21,451 bases of DNA from JASLBX01 sp036374175 (GTDB lineage Bacteria > Actinomycetota > Actinomycetes > Jiangellales > Jiangellaceae), in the NCBI GenBank assembly GCA_036374175.1, contig DASUUH010000151.1:1-21451 (forward strand), in the 5' to 3' direction. This document shows, piece after piece, positions 5,453 to 12,784 of this stretch. The notes beneath the pieces were generated by a model. It was not told the DNA's origin. It saw nothing but the letters and a program-made list of their open reading frames with translations, and did not search any database. The position numbers and the translations under genes were made by a program. The number at the start of each line of letters is the position of its first letter. Positions within the stretch are counted from its first letter, which is position 1.

Positions 5453-7291
5453 ATGCAAAGAGGGGACGTTATTACCGGCACCCGGGCCTACCGGCTCTGG
5501 GTGCTGTTTGTGGTAGGTGTCGGCGTCGCGCTTCTGGCGTCGCTCATCTCCACTGAAACGTCACGGGCCCAAGAACCGGGCCAGGTCACCGGGCTTACCG
5601 TGGAGCAACAACTCGGCTTCGCAACGCTGAAGTGGAACCCGGTACCGGGCGCGACCGACTATCAAATCGAGCGAACCCCCGTCGACGCCAACGACGAGCC
5701 GACCGGATCCGCGGTCATCACCGGCATCTGGCGGCCAAACCGTCAGGTCACACAGGACGTGCCCACGTTCGCTGACGCCAACTTCAACCCGGGTGACCGG
5801 TTCGGGTGGCGCGTGCGCGCGCGGATCGGCACCGACCCGCTGCCGTTCTCCGAACCGGTCTTCGGCGACACGTTGCCGTACTGGGGAGACCCAGCAGTGC
5901 CCGGTGAGAATCTCCGGACCCAATGGGAACAGACAAACGGAGCGCAGTTCACCAGTGACGTAAACGAATACGCCTACACGGCGGACCTGGACGCAGCGAG
6001 CGACCGGGTCCGGGTCGTCGAGATTGGGCGTACCCTGCTCGACCGGCCGATCAACATGTTCATCATCGGCTATCCGGCGCCACCGGCCAGCGCGGAGGAA
6101 ATAGCCAACTCTTCGGCGGCATTGGTCAACTGCAATGTGCATGGCAACGAGCCGTCGTCGCGCGAGGCTTGCTTGATCATGGCCCGGCAGTTGGCGTTCG
6201 CCGATGACGAGCGGACTATCGACATCCTGTCGAACACCACCGTCTTGCTCGTCCCGTCGATCAACGGCGACGGCCGAGCGCTGAACCGCCGCGGCAACTT
6301 CACCAACCAGGACCTGAACCGGGACTTCTCGTTGCTCCGGCACCCGGAGACGTTTGGGTTCACGAAGATGCTCCGTGACTACCAGCCGCAAGCGGCATTC
6401 GACGGCCACGAGTTCGGCAACAGCCAGGCCGGCGACCTGCCGGTTATGTTCCCCCGCCACCTCAACGTCGCAGAGTCGGTTCACCTCCAGGCCAAAGATC
6501 TGGTCGAGAACTGGCTCTACGAGCAAGGTTCGGAGGACGGCTGGTGGTACTGCCCGTACGGCTGCCAGGGCGGCGGCAACGTCGGCCTGAGCCAGGAGAC
6601 AATCCTGCGTAACACGCTGGGGCTTAAGAATGTCGTCGGCATCCTGCTGGAGGCGCGCAGCGCCGGCGGGGCGACGCGGCCGAACGACGGCGGTGCCAAC
6701 ACGGCACAAAGCCGCAAGCGCAAGACCTTCTCCGCCCTCTACACCTACCACGAGTTCCTGGACTACTTCCGCGCCAACCAGTCTGAGATCGCGCAGGCGG
6801 TCAAGGCTGGCAAGGAATTCCAAATCTCCAACACCGGACGGATTGTGTTCAGGGGCTCGTACGACGTGCCGGCCTTCCCGCCGCCGCACCCAGGCGAGGC
6901 ACCTCCGCCGCCGGAGATCCCCCGCCCTGACCAGATCCTGAATGAGCCGGTCTGCGGTTACCTGCTGACCGAGGAGCAGTACAACGGACCGAGGTCGGAC
7001 AGCCCGGCTGGCTTCCACACCACGCTGGCCGAGCGCATAGCGGCCCACGGCTGGCGGGTGCAGGAGCGGTCGAACGGCTACATGGTGCCGCTGACTCAGC
7101 CGGACCGTGGGCTCATCCCGCTGCTCCTGGACGGCCAGGCGGCCGAGCCATGGGTCGACGCCACGCGCCTGTACGGCCCACCTGGAGACACCAGGGCACC
7201 GCTGCCGGACAGCGCATGTGGGCTCGGTCGCGGCGCCGCATCGCCGGACCGGACCCCGTCGCAATCGGAGCTGAACTACATCACTGACTGA
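5453..7291 (+). CDS. Exported Fn3-domain M14 zinc carboxypeptidase
   Basis: A 612-residue secreted metallopeptidase. A signal peptide or anchor spans about residues 14-40 (LWVLFVVGVGVALLASLI, then SRAQE as a likely cleavage region). A fibronectin type III-like domain follows (about 43-140, LKWNPVPGATDYQIER). The M14 catalytic domain runs from about 168 to 445: HGNE gives zinc ligands H230 and E233, DLNRDF (287-292) provides substrate-binding residues, H319 in FDGHEFG is the third ligand, and E400 in GILLEARS is the general base. C367 and C371 may form a disulfide. A proline-rich linker (475-492) and a C-terminal region of about 115 residues (CGYLL onward) complete it. AAGGGA lies 7 bases before the ATG. 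Likely substrates are peptides or murein peptides outside the cell. Confidence 0.93.
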   Translation: MQRGDVITGTRAYRLWVLFVVGVGVALLASLISTETSRAQEPGQVTGLTVEQQLGFATLKWNPVPGATDYQIERTPVDANDEPTGSAVITGIWRPNRQVTQDVPTFADANFNPGDRFGWRVRARIGTDPLPFSEPVFGDTLPYWGDPAVPGENLRTQWEQTNGAQFTSDVNEYAYTADLDAASDRVRVVEIGRTLLDRPINMFIIGYPAPPASAEEIANSSAALVNCNVHGNEPSSREACLIMARQLAFADDERTIDILSNTTVLLVPSINGDGRALNRRGNFTNQDLNRDFSLLRHPETFGFTKMLRDYQPQAAFDGHEFGNSQAGDLPVMFPRHLNVAESVHLQAKDLVENWLYEQGSEDGWWYCPYGCQGGGNVGLSQETILRNTLGLKNVVGILLEARSAGGATRPNDGGANTAQSRKRKTFSALYTYHEFLDYFRANQSEIAQAVKAGKEFQISNTGRIVFRGSYDVPAFPPPHPGEAPPPPEIPRPDQILNEPVCGYLLTEEQYNGPRSDSPAGFHTTLAERIAAHGWRVQERSNGYMVPLTQPDRGLIPLLLDGQAAEPWVDATRLYGPPGDTRAPLPDSACGLGRGAASPDRTPSQSELNYITD

Positions 7292-7341
7292 CGGCTCACG
7301 TTAATCGGAGGATGATTGCGGCCCTCACTCCGAATGTTCTG

Positions 7342-7387
7342 GAGGCTGGGAAGCTGCTAGCAGAAATGCGAGCAGCTTCCCAGCCTC
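7342..7387. terminator. Bidirectional hairpin terminator, 17-bp perfect stem
   Basis: Arms 7342-7358 and 7371-7387 pair perfectly over 17 bases. After one A-G mismatch the stem continues for 3 more pairs and is capped by GAAA (7363-7366), a GNRA-type tetraloop. It lies between the convergent peptidase (ends 7291) and membrane protein (ends 7410) genes. There is no T-run on either side. The position and the very long stem support termination in both directions. Confidence 0.85.
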
Positions 7388-7409
7388 GCGACACCTCGTG
7401 AGCCGGTGG

Positions 7410-8003
7410 TTACGATCCACTCGCCACCGCGGCGATGATCAGAGCTGGGCCTATCGCAAGGTCTACTACGCAGCAGAACTCCGACCACGGGCGGTTCACC
7501 ACCTTGTTCGCCTTGAAGTGGTACCCATCCCAGACTCCGTGGGCGAGAATGCCGATACCAGCCACCACGGCGCCAAGGCGAGGCTGTACGGCCGTACCCA
7601 GAAGCGTGATCAACCCGAAGAGGACCATGCCGGCGGTCTGGACCGAAAACGTCCCGCCATCGGTGAACCGCCGCCGCAACACCGCCCACAACCACAGCGG
7701 CACCAACATGACCGTCATACCGACCGCCGGATCGACGCTCGGCAGGTCGAGCCGCGCTGAGATGTGCAACAAAGTCACCACGGCGCTCAACACAACGAAT
7801 GCCAACCACGCTGTAGAGGGCCGCCCGATGGCGTACGCCATCACGTAGATCCCGGCCATCGTCGCGACCGCCGGGCCGAACAGCTCGGCGTCGCGATCGC
7901 CGAGCACGATCACGGCAAGTGCGCCGGCGATGACAACCAACGCGAGGCCACTCGGCCACCGATCGACGAACCTCGATCGCTGCGGCAATGCCGTATCGGT
8001 CAC
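7410..8003 (-). CDS. Polytopic membrane protein of unknown function with HGxWDxYH motif
   Basis: A 197-residue protein with about six or seven hydrophobic helices (near 19-33, 47-60, 66-81, 93-108, 123-137, 143-158 and 179-194). The most distinctive part is the loop HGVWDGYHFKANKVV (155-169), followed by SEFCCVVD before the last helix. I have an impression of similar sequences in other uncharacterised actinobacterial membrane proteins, but I cannot name a family. The GTG at 8003 is the only sensible start. No ribosome site precedes it, but TAACGT (8016-8011 on this strand) lies 7 bases upstream, as a -10 would in a leaderless message. It follows the DUF998 gene on the same strand by 70 bases. 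Confidence 0.75.
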   Translation of the reverse strand: MTDTALPQRSRFVDRWPSGLALVVIAGALAVIVLGDRDAELFGPAVATMAGIYVMAYAIGRPSTAWLAFVVLSAVVTLLHISARLDLPSVDPAVGMTVMLVPLWLWAVLRRRFTDGGTFSVQTAGMVLFGLITLLGTAVQPRLGAVVAGIGILAHGVWDGYHFKANKVVNRPWSEFCCVVDLAIGPALIIAAVASGS

Positions 8004-8073
8004 CCGGGTTACGTTAGGCCGACCGCAGCACCGTCCGGATCAGTGAAATCACCGGTCGAATGGCCCGATGACA

Positions 8074-8787
8074 TCAGCCGGCCACTTGAGGCGACCGCCG
8101 GTGTGCATCCGGATGGGGGACGGTTCGCCACAGGTAAACGGAGGTAGCGGCGATCCAGGCGTATCCGGCCACCACTGCGACCCACAGCAGGACAACGCCG
8201 ACAGTCCACTGTGAAAGCGCCGCGCCGCCAATGAATCCGGCCAGCACGAGCACACCGCTGGTCCACGAGTACCGGCTCCATCCAGCGTCACCGCGGCGTG
8301 CAATCCACCGGGCGAGCAGGAAGCAGGCGATGGCAAGGCACACGAAGCCAACCGCCCCGAGTGCCAGATGCAGCAGGCCAGCGGCGGTGACCTCACTCTC
8401 GGCGCCGGGCGGGAAGCCATCCACCGGGTCGGGCGCGAAGACTGCACTTCCGACCAGGGCGGCTGCGAAGCCGAATACAAGAAGCGGCGCCCGGCTGGCA
8501 GAACCGGTACGGCTCATCGCCCGTCGAAACCCCAGGGCGGCGATCCCGCAGATCACACCGCTGGCCAGCAGGTTGGTGCGCTGCACCCAACCTCCCTCGC
8601 CGAGCATGAGCAGGCTTAACGGATGTTCGCCAAGGTCGAAGCCGGTGCGGGTCGCCGCTAACAGCAACCCAACACCCAAGTAGATCGGTCCGGCGAGGAC
8701 GCCCCAGCCCAGCAGCGAGCGAGTGACGGCGGCATGGGTGTCGAACTGCGCGGTCGCTTCGCTGCCATTTTCGATCGGTGCAGTCAT
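8074..8787 (-). CDS. DUF998 integral membrane protein
   Basis: A 237-residue protein with about six hydrophobic helices. The segment FDLGEHPLSLLMLGEGGWVQ after TM1 is the family mark of DUF998. An extracytoplasmic-type loop FAPDPVDGFPPGAE follows the third helix, another DUF998 feature. The ATG at 8787 is chosen because GGGGAG lies 7 bases upstream; the in-frame GTG at 8805 would put that ribosome site inside the gene. It is separated from the upstream GNAT gene by the hairpin at 8959-9004. The function is unknown. Confidence 0.85.
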   Translation of the reverse strand: MTAPIENGSEATAQFDTHAAVTRSLLGWGVLAGPIYLGVGLLLAATRTGFDLGEHPLSLLMLGEGGWVQRTNLLASGVICGIAALGFRRAMSRTGSASRAPLLVFGFAAALVGSAVFAPDPVDGFPPGAESEVTAAGLLHLALGAVGFVCLAIACFLLARWIARRGDAGWSRYSWTSGVLVLAGFIGGAALSQWTVGVVLLWVAVVAGYAWIAATSVYLWRTVPHPDAHRRSPQVAG

Positions 8788-8958
8788 TTGGTGCTCCCCT
8801 TTCACGCTTTGTCAGCTAAGACGACCACGGGACCGCTCACTCATCGGCTCGGAACAGGCGAGATGACTCGACGGAGGATCGCCACGCCCAGCCCGATCTT
8901 GGTGCGTCGGGAATGACCTCGACCGCGGCTCCGGTTCGCCGGCACAGGCACCCGCTGG

Positions 8959-9004
8959 ATCTTGAGACAATCCCGAGCGTTGAAGCTGTGGATTGTCTCA
9001 AGAT
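8959..9004 (-). terminator. Hairpin terminator overlapping the GNAT stop codon
   Basis: A perfect 15-bp inverted repeat (8959-8973 and 8990-9004) with a 16-base loop that can form a 3-bp inner stem. On the minus strand its first arm contains the GNAT stop codon (9000-8998), so the stem begins inside the coding region. It would end GNAT transcription about 170 bases before the DUF998 gene. No T-run is present. Confidence 0.75.
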
Positions 9005-9492
9005 TGTTGGCGGATGGTGAGTCGCTTCTCGTAGCGGTGACAAGGGACGGTGAATGTGCCGCCGTCGACTTCGGCGCGATACTCGATCGGCCCGGCGTCG
9101 CGCCAGCCCTGCCGAGCGTAGAACTGCCGGGCCCTTGAGTTGCCGGCGACCACCGCCAACCAGGCCAGGTCGAAGCGCTCGGCGATGGTCGCCTCGGCAC
9201 TACTCAGCAATTCCGCAGCCACCCCGCTGCCGCGAGCCGACTTCGCCACATACACCTGCTCGATTTCGTCGTCCTGGACCGTGACGAATCCGATGATGCC
9301 GTCCTCGGCCGCAGCCACCGTAGTCGTGTCAATGCGCGACGGGACGAGGCGGAGGAAGTCGGCCAGTTGCCGGTGCCGGGCCAGCTCGTCGGGAACGTTG
9401 CCGAGGTGACCGTCCGGCCACCCGTCGTGCCATACCGCGGCGATCGCCGCAACGTCGGCTTCGGCGGCCGGCCGGAGGTTGATATTGGTCAT
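8998..9492 (-). CDS. GNAT-family N-acetyltransferase
   Basis: A 164-residue soluble enzyme that transfers an acetyl group from acetyl-CoA to an unknown amine. The N-terminal strand is INLRPAAEADVAAIAAVW. The acetyl-CoA pyrophosphate loop is in motif A, VYVAKSARGSGVAAELL (80-96), with R87-G-S-G-V-A92 in the Q/RxxGxA position. Motif B follows as LAVVAGNSRARQFYARQGW, a classic GNAT ending. The ATG at 9492 begins just before the first strand; TCTGGGG precedes it closely, a weak ribosome site. An upstream in-frame start at 9528 would add 12 residues with no family match. It is a single gene closed by the hairpin that overlaps its stop. Confidence 0.9.
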   Translation of the reverse strand: MTNINLRPAAEADVAAIAAVWHDGWPDGHLGNVPDELARHRQLADFLRLVPSRIDTTTVAAAEDGIIGFVTVQDDEIEQVYVAKSARGSGVAAELLSSAEATIAERFDLAWLAVVAGNSRARQFYARQGWRDAGPIEYRAEVDGGTFTVPCHRYEKRLTIRQQS

Positions 9493-9588
9493 CCCCAGAA
9501 TGCTAAGGCGAGGGCCGACGCAACCCACCCTGGTACCAGGCGCCCCCTTCTTCCTGCTTACTCGATCGCTACTGGGACTAAGCCAGTG

Positions 9589-9711
9589 TTACTCCTCTTC
9601 CACCGCCACGAACTCGAAGTTCGCCCGATGCTGAGTGCCGTCGTTCAACGTCACGATCAGCAGGCGGCAGAGCGCGAAAAGCGGTAGGCAGAAGATAGGC
9701 GTCGCGCCATT
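9589..9711 (-). pseudogene. Coding-like relic with no clear start (C-terminal fragment?)
   Basis: About 40 codons ending at TAA (9591-9589) show very strong third-position GC. They read a plausible beta-rich tail, RLLIVTLNDGTQHRANFEF, then VAVEEE. Upstream of about 9711 the codon bias disappears and no ribosome site precedes any start. The only in-frame start near a domain edge is GTG 9654, giving 21 residues. A 5-bp hairpin (9571-9587) follows the stop. This could be the remnant of a deleted gene, possibly truncated when the lipoprotein gene arrived, or a very small gene. I do not recognise it. Confidence 0.3.
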
Positions 9712-9769
9712 GCAGCTAGATAGGCTGCGCGAACAACTTTCGACGAATGTAGTAGGCGGTGACGATAAG

Positions 9770-10348
9770 GTGCCCCACGTGTATGACGCCCGGTCAGCGG
9801 CTAGATCGCGCTGGCCGCGCCGGATACGGGGCGCGACCACCGCGGGCCTGCTGGTGCTCGTCATCGCCAACTGTGGGGCTGACGACGTCGAGACACCCGG
9901 CCCGACACAATCGATGCCGAACCCCCCGACGACTGCACCATCTACGACTGAACCAGACCCGACCCGATCGTCCCCAACGGCACTCAAAACCACTGAGCCG
10001 GCACCGACCGATCCGGGCAGCCCAACGGAAAGCATCGACATGTCGCAACCACCGGCACCATCGGTCCTGACCGACGAAGACGACGGTCGATCGGTGGGGC
10101 TGTCACTCGGCTCAGAGATCTCACTCCAGCTCGACAGTGCATGGGTATGGGACGAGCCGGCCGTTGACGGTGACGCCGTAGCGCTGGCTCGGGTTGACTA
10201 CCTCATGGATCCGGGCTTCATGGAGTGGATAGTGACCGCTCAGCGCCAAGGCACCGCAGTCGTTACCGCGTCAGGGGAACCCAACTGCGACGACATCAGC
10301 CAGTGCCCACCCCGGTCCGTCAGCTTCACCATCCATGTGACCGGTTAA
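9770..10348 (+). CDS. Putative lipoprotein with C-terminal Ig-like (chagasin-like) domain
   Basis: A 192-residue exported protein. An arginine-rich head (RSRWPRRIRG) precedes a hydrophobic stretch, TTAGLLVLVIA, and Cys35. The motif I-A-N-C resembles a lipobox, but Asn at -1 is unusual. Residues about 36-100 are a Thr/Pro/Ser-rich, low-complexity spacer. Residues about 105-192 look like an Ig-fold domain: DDGRSVGLSLGSEISLQL, AWVWDEP, GTAVVTASGEP, then a likely disulfide pair (CDDISQC) and SFTIHV. This pattern recurs in secreted actinobacterial proteins and resembles I42/chagasin-like domains. The GTG at 9770 is chosen because the upstream in-frame sequence lacks coding bias and the relic lies opposite it. 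No convincing ribosome site is visible. Function unknown. Confidence 0.65.
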   Translation: MPHVYDARSAARSRWPRRIRGATTAGLLVLVIANCGADDVETPGPTQSMPNPPTTAPSTTEPDPTRSSPTALKTTEPAPTDPGSPTESIDMSQPPAPSVLTDEDDGRSVGLSLGSEISLQLDSAWVWDEPAVDGDAVALARVDYLMDPGFMEWIVTAQRQGTAVVTASGEPNCDDISQCPPRSVSFTIHVTG

Positions 10349-10404
10349 CTCGATCGCCTACTCGAATCCGGGCCCGGTACGTCGGTCCGAACGATCGGAG
10401 CATG

Positions 10405-11247
10405 TCACCACGCCGCGATGACCCGGCACGGTGCTCCCGAACCGTCTTCCCACGGCACCGGTCCGACGAATGCGAGTGCTCCACGCGGCGGGATCCGATC
10501 CAAGTTGGCCATGCTCTCAATGCCGTACCGCCCTGACGCGAGAAATTCCACATGGACCGCAAAGTCGGTCGAGTTGCCGGGATCCAGGCTCATCGTGTCG
10601 AGGCCGATTCCGACCGGATCCCGTTTGGCGTTGAGCCACTCGGTCGCATCCAATGAGAAGCCGGGAAAGTTCAGGTCAGGAAAGCCGACGCCGCCGCGAA
10701 AGGCGTCGCCGTCGTCGACCTTGGCCGCCCATCCGGAATTCATACACACCAACGCCCGTCGCGGTATGCGGCCATGCCGGCGCTCGTACGCCACCAAGTC
10801 GTCCGGCGTGACCATCGCATTCGGATCGTCGGCCGCCTTGGCTGTGATGTCTATGACGACGATGGGCGCAACCAGGTCGTCCGGTCCGATCTGATCGACC
10901 AAGGTGTTGCCTTCGTCGAAATGCCCTGGCGTGTCGATGTGGGTCCCGACGTGCTCTACCAGCGTCCACCGCTTTCCGTAGAAGCCCGACGTCGGAAAGT
11001 CGTTGACCACCTCATCGAACACCACTTGCGGGCCGAAGAACGAGGGGAAGGTGCGCACCAATCGATGAGTGAGATCCATGGTGCGTCTGGCCCGCTTGGG
11101 GAACGCCACGGCCGGAGTCGTGGGGCCGGCGGCGACAAGTGCTGCGCCTCCGGTGAGGGCGGCTGAGGCACGGAGCAGGTTTCGCCGATTGATGATCCCG
11201 ATCTCATCGTGGTGATGGTGATGTGCCGTTGCGACAGGAGCGCACAT
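10405..11247 (-). CDS. Tat-exported cyclase-family (kynurenine formamidase-like) metal hydrolase
   Basis: A 280-residue protein of the cyclase/KynB fold, which hydrolyses amide or ester bonds with a divalent metal. The signature HVGTHIDTPGHF (99-110) gives the metal ligands (HxGTHxDxPxH). Later marks include ALVCMNSGW, GFPGFSLDATEWL-like spacing, GIGLDTMSLD and the C-terminal AFVGPVPWEDGSGAP. The N-terminus holds a natural five-His run (9-13), then NRRNLLRAS (20-28) and a hydrophobic stretch to about residue 48, which fits a twin-arginine signal. The ATG at 11247 has a strong GAGGAGAAGG site; a longer open frame upstream to 11661 is antisense to the MocR gene. It follows the MocR gene by 82 bases on the same strand. 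The natural substrate is unknown. Confidence 0.88.
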   Translation of the reverse strand: MCAPVATAHHHHHDEIGIINRRNLLRASAALTGGAALVAAGPTTPAVAFPKRARRTMDLTHRLVRTFPSFFGPQVVFDEVVNDFPTSGFYGKRWTLVEHVGTHIDTPGHFDEGNTLVDQIGPDDLVAPIVVIDITAKAADDPNAMVTPDDLVAYERRHGRIPRRALVCMNSGWAAKVDDGDAFRGGVGFPDLNFPGFSLDATEWLNAKRDPVGIGLDTMSLDPGNSTDFAVHVEFLASGRYGIESMANLDRIPPRGALAFVGPVPWEDGSGAPCRVIAAW

Positions 11248-11329
11248 GGCCTTCTCCTCTCTGTGTGATGGCGCGGCGGGCGCGTCTCTCGCAACGTAGA
11301 ACGAGGTTGGTCCGTTGTGAAGGGACTGG

Positions 11330-12736
11330 TTACGTCCGGCCCGGCGTTGTCGCGCCACGAAGTATCCGGGCCAGCAGGTCCAACGCTGCTGCGTAACGAC
11401 CATCAGGCGGCGTTCCGTAGCCGACGACGATTCCCGACTCGCCATGGCTCGGCCGCTGCCAGTGCTGGCTGAGGCTGTCGATGGCCAAGCCCCGCCGTGC
11501 CGCTTCGGCGAGTACGGTTTCGACCTGATCGCCGCTGGGCAACCGGACGACGGCGTGTAGGCCGGCAGCGACTCCCTCGACGCTGACATGGGGCACGGAA
11601 GCAAGTCGCCCGACGAGTGCGTCACGCCGTCGCCGGTACCGTAACCGGGTTGCTCGAACATGCCGGTCGTATCCGTGCGTCGTGATCAAATCTGCCAGCG
11701 TCAGCTGGCCGACGACGTCGCTGTGCAGGTCGGCGTGCCGTTTGGCCTCGAGGAACGGCTCGATCAGCCGATCGGGCAGCACTACCCAGGCGAGCCGCAG
11801 CGCTGGCGCTAACGTCTTGGCGGCCGTTCCCACGTAGACGACCTGATCGGGAGCGATGCCCTGCATGGCCCCCACCGGCTGTCGGTCATAACGAAACTCT
11901 CCGTCGTAGTCGTCCTCTACTACCAGCCCAGCTCGTTCTCGGGCCCACTCGAGTGCCTCATGCCGCCGCTCTGGGTGCAGCGTCATGCCGAGGGGGTATT
12001 GGTGAGCGGGCGTGAGCACGCATGCGGCCACGTCCATCGCCGGCAGCAGATCGGTCCGTGCTCCGGCGGTATCCACCGGAAGGGGCAAGACGTCGGCACC
12101 TGAGTTCCGGACGACATTCCAATGGAACGGTAAGCCCGGATCCTCCATCGCGATCGCTCCATCGCGCCCGACCAGCTGGGCCAGCAACGCCAGCGCCTGG
12201 ACATAACCAGTCGTGACGACGATCTGCTGCGGCCGCGCAAGCACTCCGCGGACCCGGCCGAGGTACTCAGCCAGCGCAGAACGCAGCGCCGGCTGCCCGG
12301 CCGGCTCACCATACCCGAAGGCCGCGGCCGGCGCGCTGGACAACGCCCGGCGGGCACTGCGGAGCCAACTCGCGACCGGAAAGGCCGTGACGTCCGGCGT
12401 ACCGGGCCGCAGGTCATAAGGCGGTGCAGGGTCGAGCGTCGGGACGGACGACACGTGCGGCAGTAGGTCGGTGAGCTCAGCGACCACGGTTCCGGAGCCG
12501 CGCCGCGCGAGAAGGTAACCCTCCGCAGTGAGCTGGTCGTACGCGGCGGCGACAGTGCCGCGCGAAATGCCGAGCTCGCCGGCAAATGCACGAGTCGAAG
12601 GCACCCGTGCTCCGGGCGCCAGCCGCCCCGACCGGATCGCATCGCGCAACGCTCGTTCGATAGCCGCCCGCCGGCCACCCGGAGCGCTCACGTCGAGGTG
12701 CAGGTCCACACCGAAAGTGGACCAATTTTCAGCCAC
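11330..12736 (-). CDS. MocR-type regulator (GntR HTH fused to PLP aminotransferase domain)
   Basis: A 468-residue transcription factor. The N-terminal winged HTH of the GntR type covers about 13-85 (SGRLAPGARVPSTRAFAGEL, then ISRGTVAAAYDQL). A short linker leads to a fold-type I aminotransferase domain (about 105-465). It keeps the PLP features: DDYDGEF (275-281), Lys307 in GTAAKTLAPALRL as the Schiff-base lysine, and the arginine-rich segment after it. Such proteins sense PLP, or PLP adducts of amines or amino acids. The start is GTG 12736, with AAGG about 9 bases upstream. It is divergent from the AhpD-like gene across 48 bases carrying repeated TGGACC sites, so it probably controls that gene, and perhaps the cyclase gene downstream of itself. 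Confidence 0.93.
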   Translation of the reverse strand: MAENWSTFGVDLHLDVSAPGGRRAAIERALRDAIRSGRLAPGARVPSTRAFAGELGISRGTVAAAYDQLTAEGYLLARRGSGTVVAELTDLLPHVSSVPTLDPAPPYDLRPGTPDVTAFPVASWLRSARRALSSAPAAAFGYGEPAGQPALRSALAEYLGRVRGVLARPQQIVVTTGYVQALALLAQLVGRDGAIAMEDPGLPFHWNVVRNSGADVLPLPVDTAGARTDLLPAMDVAACVLTPAHQYPLGMTLHPERRHEALEWARERAGLVVEDDYDGEFRYDRQPVGAMQGIAPDQVVYVGTAAKTLAPALRLAWVVLPDRLIEPFLEAKRHADLHSDVVGQLTLADLITTHGYDRHVRATRLRYRRRRDALVGRLASVPHVSVEGVAAGLHAVVRLPSGDQVETVLAEAARRGLAIDSLSQHWQRPSHGESGIVVGYGTPPDGRYAAALDLLARILRGATTPGRT

Positions 12737-12747
12737 AGAAATGGACC
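12703..12747. promoter_or_regulatory. Candidate MocR operator: three TGGACC half-sites
   Basis: GGTCCA (12703-12708, inverted) and TGGACC at 12718-12723 and 12742-12747 form one inverted pair with a 9-base spacer and one direct pair. The last site abuts the -35 of the AhpD-like promoter, and the other two lie at the start of the MocR gene. Mixed direct and inverted sites are typical for MocR regulators, and the placement suits activation of the rightward gene and self-repression. Binding is inferred. Confidence 0.5.
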
Positions 12748-12777
12748 TTAACAGGGTGCCACTTGGCTTCCTACTGT
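12748..12777 (+). promoter_or_regulatory. Promoter of the AhpD-like gene, predicted leaderless
   Basis: TTAACA (12748-12753), an 18-base spacer and TACTGT (12772-12777) match a housekeeping-sigma promoter. The ATG at 12785 falls 7 bases after the -10, where transcription should begin, so the message would start at the initiation codon. No ribosome site exists before this ATG, which agrees. Confidence 0.6.
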
Positions 12778-12784
12778 GGCTGTC

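Noticed and set aside
5172..5516. An intact 114-residue gene starting at 5172
   Set aside because: Codon bias fails after about 27 codons and the frame runs into the start of the peptidase gene. The frameshifted reading ending at 5397 explains the coding signal better.
5561..7264. A 567-codon open frame on the minus strand
   Set aside because: It is the exact antisense of the M14 peptidase. The protein is Arg/Val-rich with no domain, and the plus strand has complete catalytic motifs. Long antisense frames are expected at this GC content.
8806..8958. A short gene between DUF998 and the GNAT terminator
   Set aside because: Two minus-strand frames show moderate codon bias but neither has a start with a ribosome site or a recognisable protein. 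I see nothing firm in this stretch.
9635..9769. A 45-residue N-terminal extension of the lipoprotein gene
   Set aside because: It lacks coding bias, would bury the signal-like segment at residue 70-80, and lies opposite the minus-strand relic whose codon bias is much stronger.
10386..10399. A terminator between the lipoprotein and cyclase genes (TCCGA-ACGA-TCGGA)
   Set aside because: The stem is only 5 bp with no T-run, too weak to call, although a terminator would make sense between these convergent genes.
11248..11661. A long N-terminal extension of the cyclase gene
   Set aside because: It overlaps the end of the MocR gene in another frame, has no domain, and would place the Tat signal internally. 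The ATG at 11247 has a near-ideal ribosome site.
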